Source: Saccoglossus kowalevskii
Lineage: Eukaryota; Hemichordata; Enteropneusta; Harrimaniidae
Direction: 5' to 3'
Length of the DNA: 18,838 bases
NCBI RefSeq assembly: GCF_000003605.2
Contig: NW_003158316.1
Coordinates: forward strand, 1 to 18,838
The translations under genes and the position numbers were made by a program. Positions 18,750-18,838 of the stretch are shown piece after piece. Below the pieces are notes generated by a model. It saw nothing but the letters and a program-made list of their open reading frames with translations. It was not told the origin of the DNA and searched no databases. How positions within the stretch are numbered: the first letter of the stretch is position 1; each line of letters opens with the position of its first letter.

Positions 18750-18838
18750 GTAAAGGGGTGGCAGGATTAAGACCATTATTTATACAGGGGGAGCAGTGGC
18801 CAGGACCATCATTTGTAAAGGGGTAGCAAGAATATGAT

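Larger units (their letters stand above)
1..18838. repeat. 65-bp dimeric satellite array filling the window
   Basis: The whole window is head-to-tail copies of a 65-bp unit, seen as recurring AAGACC starts at 2, 67, 132 and 197 and onward. Each unit has half A (33 bp, e.g. 132-164, with ATTATTTATACAGGGG and a GTGGCAGTGGCT tail) and half B (32 bp, e.g. 165-196, with ATCATTTGTAAAGGGG and a GTAGCA tail). The halves differ mainly at half-unit positions 2, 9, 14, 17 and 25 and by one base in the tail, so the dimer arose by doubling a ~32-bp ancestor. All units share one orientation. Occasional units are 64 or 66 bp, or consist of a lone half. No unique DNA interrupts the array and it continues past both ends. 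The family is not recognised; a eukaryotic heterochromatic satellite is the natural interpretation. Confidence 0.97.
14282..18838. repeat. Higher-order repeat copy IV (incomplete at right edge)
   Basis: It starts at GCATGTCT and is collinear with copy III at offset 4427 to about 14720. The offset then falls to 3972 (marker TGTGTGGAGG at 15179), a loss of exactly 455 bp or seven dimers, which removes the ACAAGAAAGG marker. After an expanded segment at about 15430-16830 the offset is 5035 (TGTAATGGGG at 17512, the variant block at 18357). The last ~60 bases diverge from copy III (AGCAGTGGCC for AGCAGTTGCT, then CAAGAATATGAT). By extrapolation the copy would end about 480 bp beyond the window. 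Confidence 0.85.

Noticed and set aside
1-18838. CRISPR array, because of short repeats at ~32-33-bp spacing
   Set aside because: The repeats are contiguous and imperfect with no unique spacers, and no cas genes or leader are present.
1-18838. Telomeric or subtelomeric repeat
   Set aside because: No runs of TTAGGG or related telomere motifs were seen; CTAGGACC is part of the 65-bp unit.
1-18838. TATA-like ATTTATAC motifs as promoters
   Set aside because: They are part of nearly every A half and so occur hundreds of times with no associated gene; no promoter can be supported.
1-18838. Transposon, inverted repeats, tRNA or rRNA genes
   Set aside because: I found no terminal inverted repeats, target-site duplications, transposase or reverse-transcriptase coding sequence, or conserved RNA gene motifs, and all units run in one orientation.

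Overview
The window is a single uninterrupted block of tandemly repeated satellite DNA. I see no unique sequence, gene, RNA gene or mobile element anywhere in it. The basic unit is a 65-bp dimer made of two related halves. Half A is 33 bp (cleanest example 132-164) and half B is 32 bp (165-196). They match at roughly four positions in five and clearly descend from one ancestral monomer of about 32 bp. About 290 dimers fit in the window, all in the same orientation, and the array runs off both ends.

A higher-order repeat (HOR) sits on top of the 65-bp period. Rare variant markers recur in a fixed order, which lets the array be divided at the shared string GCATGTCT. Copy I-a is 189-2107, copy I-b 2108-5423, copy II 5424-9854, copy III 9855-14281, and copy IV runs from 14282 past the window edge. 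Copies II and III are complete and nearly identical, 4431 and 4427 bp long. Their 4-bp net difference lies in one G-tract. Copy IV has lost exactly seven dimers (455 bp) near 14725 and gained about 1.06 kb between about 15430 and 16830. Copies I-a and I-b are short or rearranged mosaics of the same modules.

The organism is almost certainly a eukaryote. Kilobases of head-to-tail satellite with higher-order structure and no genes fit centromeric, pericentromeric or other heterochromatic DNA. The consensus unit contains no CpG, and the sporadic CpGs often alternate with TpG or CpA at the same unit position, as expected where cytosines are methylated. I do not recognise the satellite family and cannot assign a taxon.

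Nothing here encodes a protein. The few short open frames arise because stop codons happen to be absent in certain runs of variant units. The interest lies in the evolution of the array: in-register gains and losses of whole dimers, three-unit (195-bp) duplications, a likely gene-conversion patch in copy II, a four-gamete pattern showing exchange among HOR copies, a hypervariable G-tract, and strong strand asymmetry with a potential two-tetrad G-quadruplex motif in most dimers.
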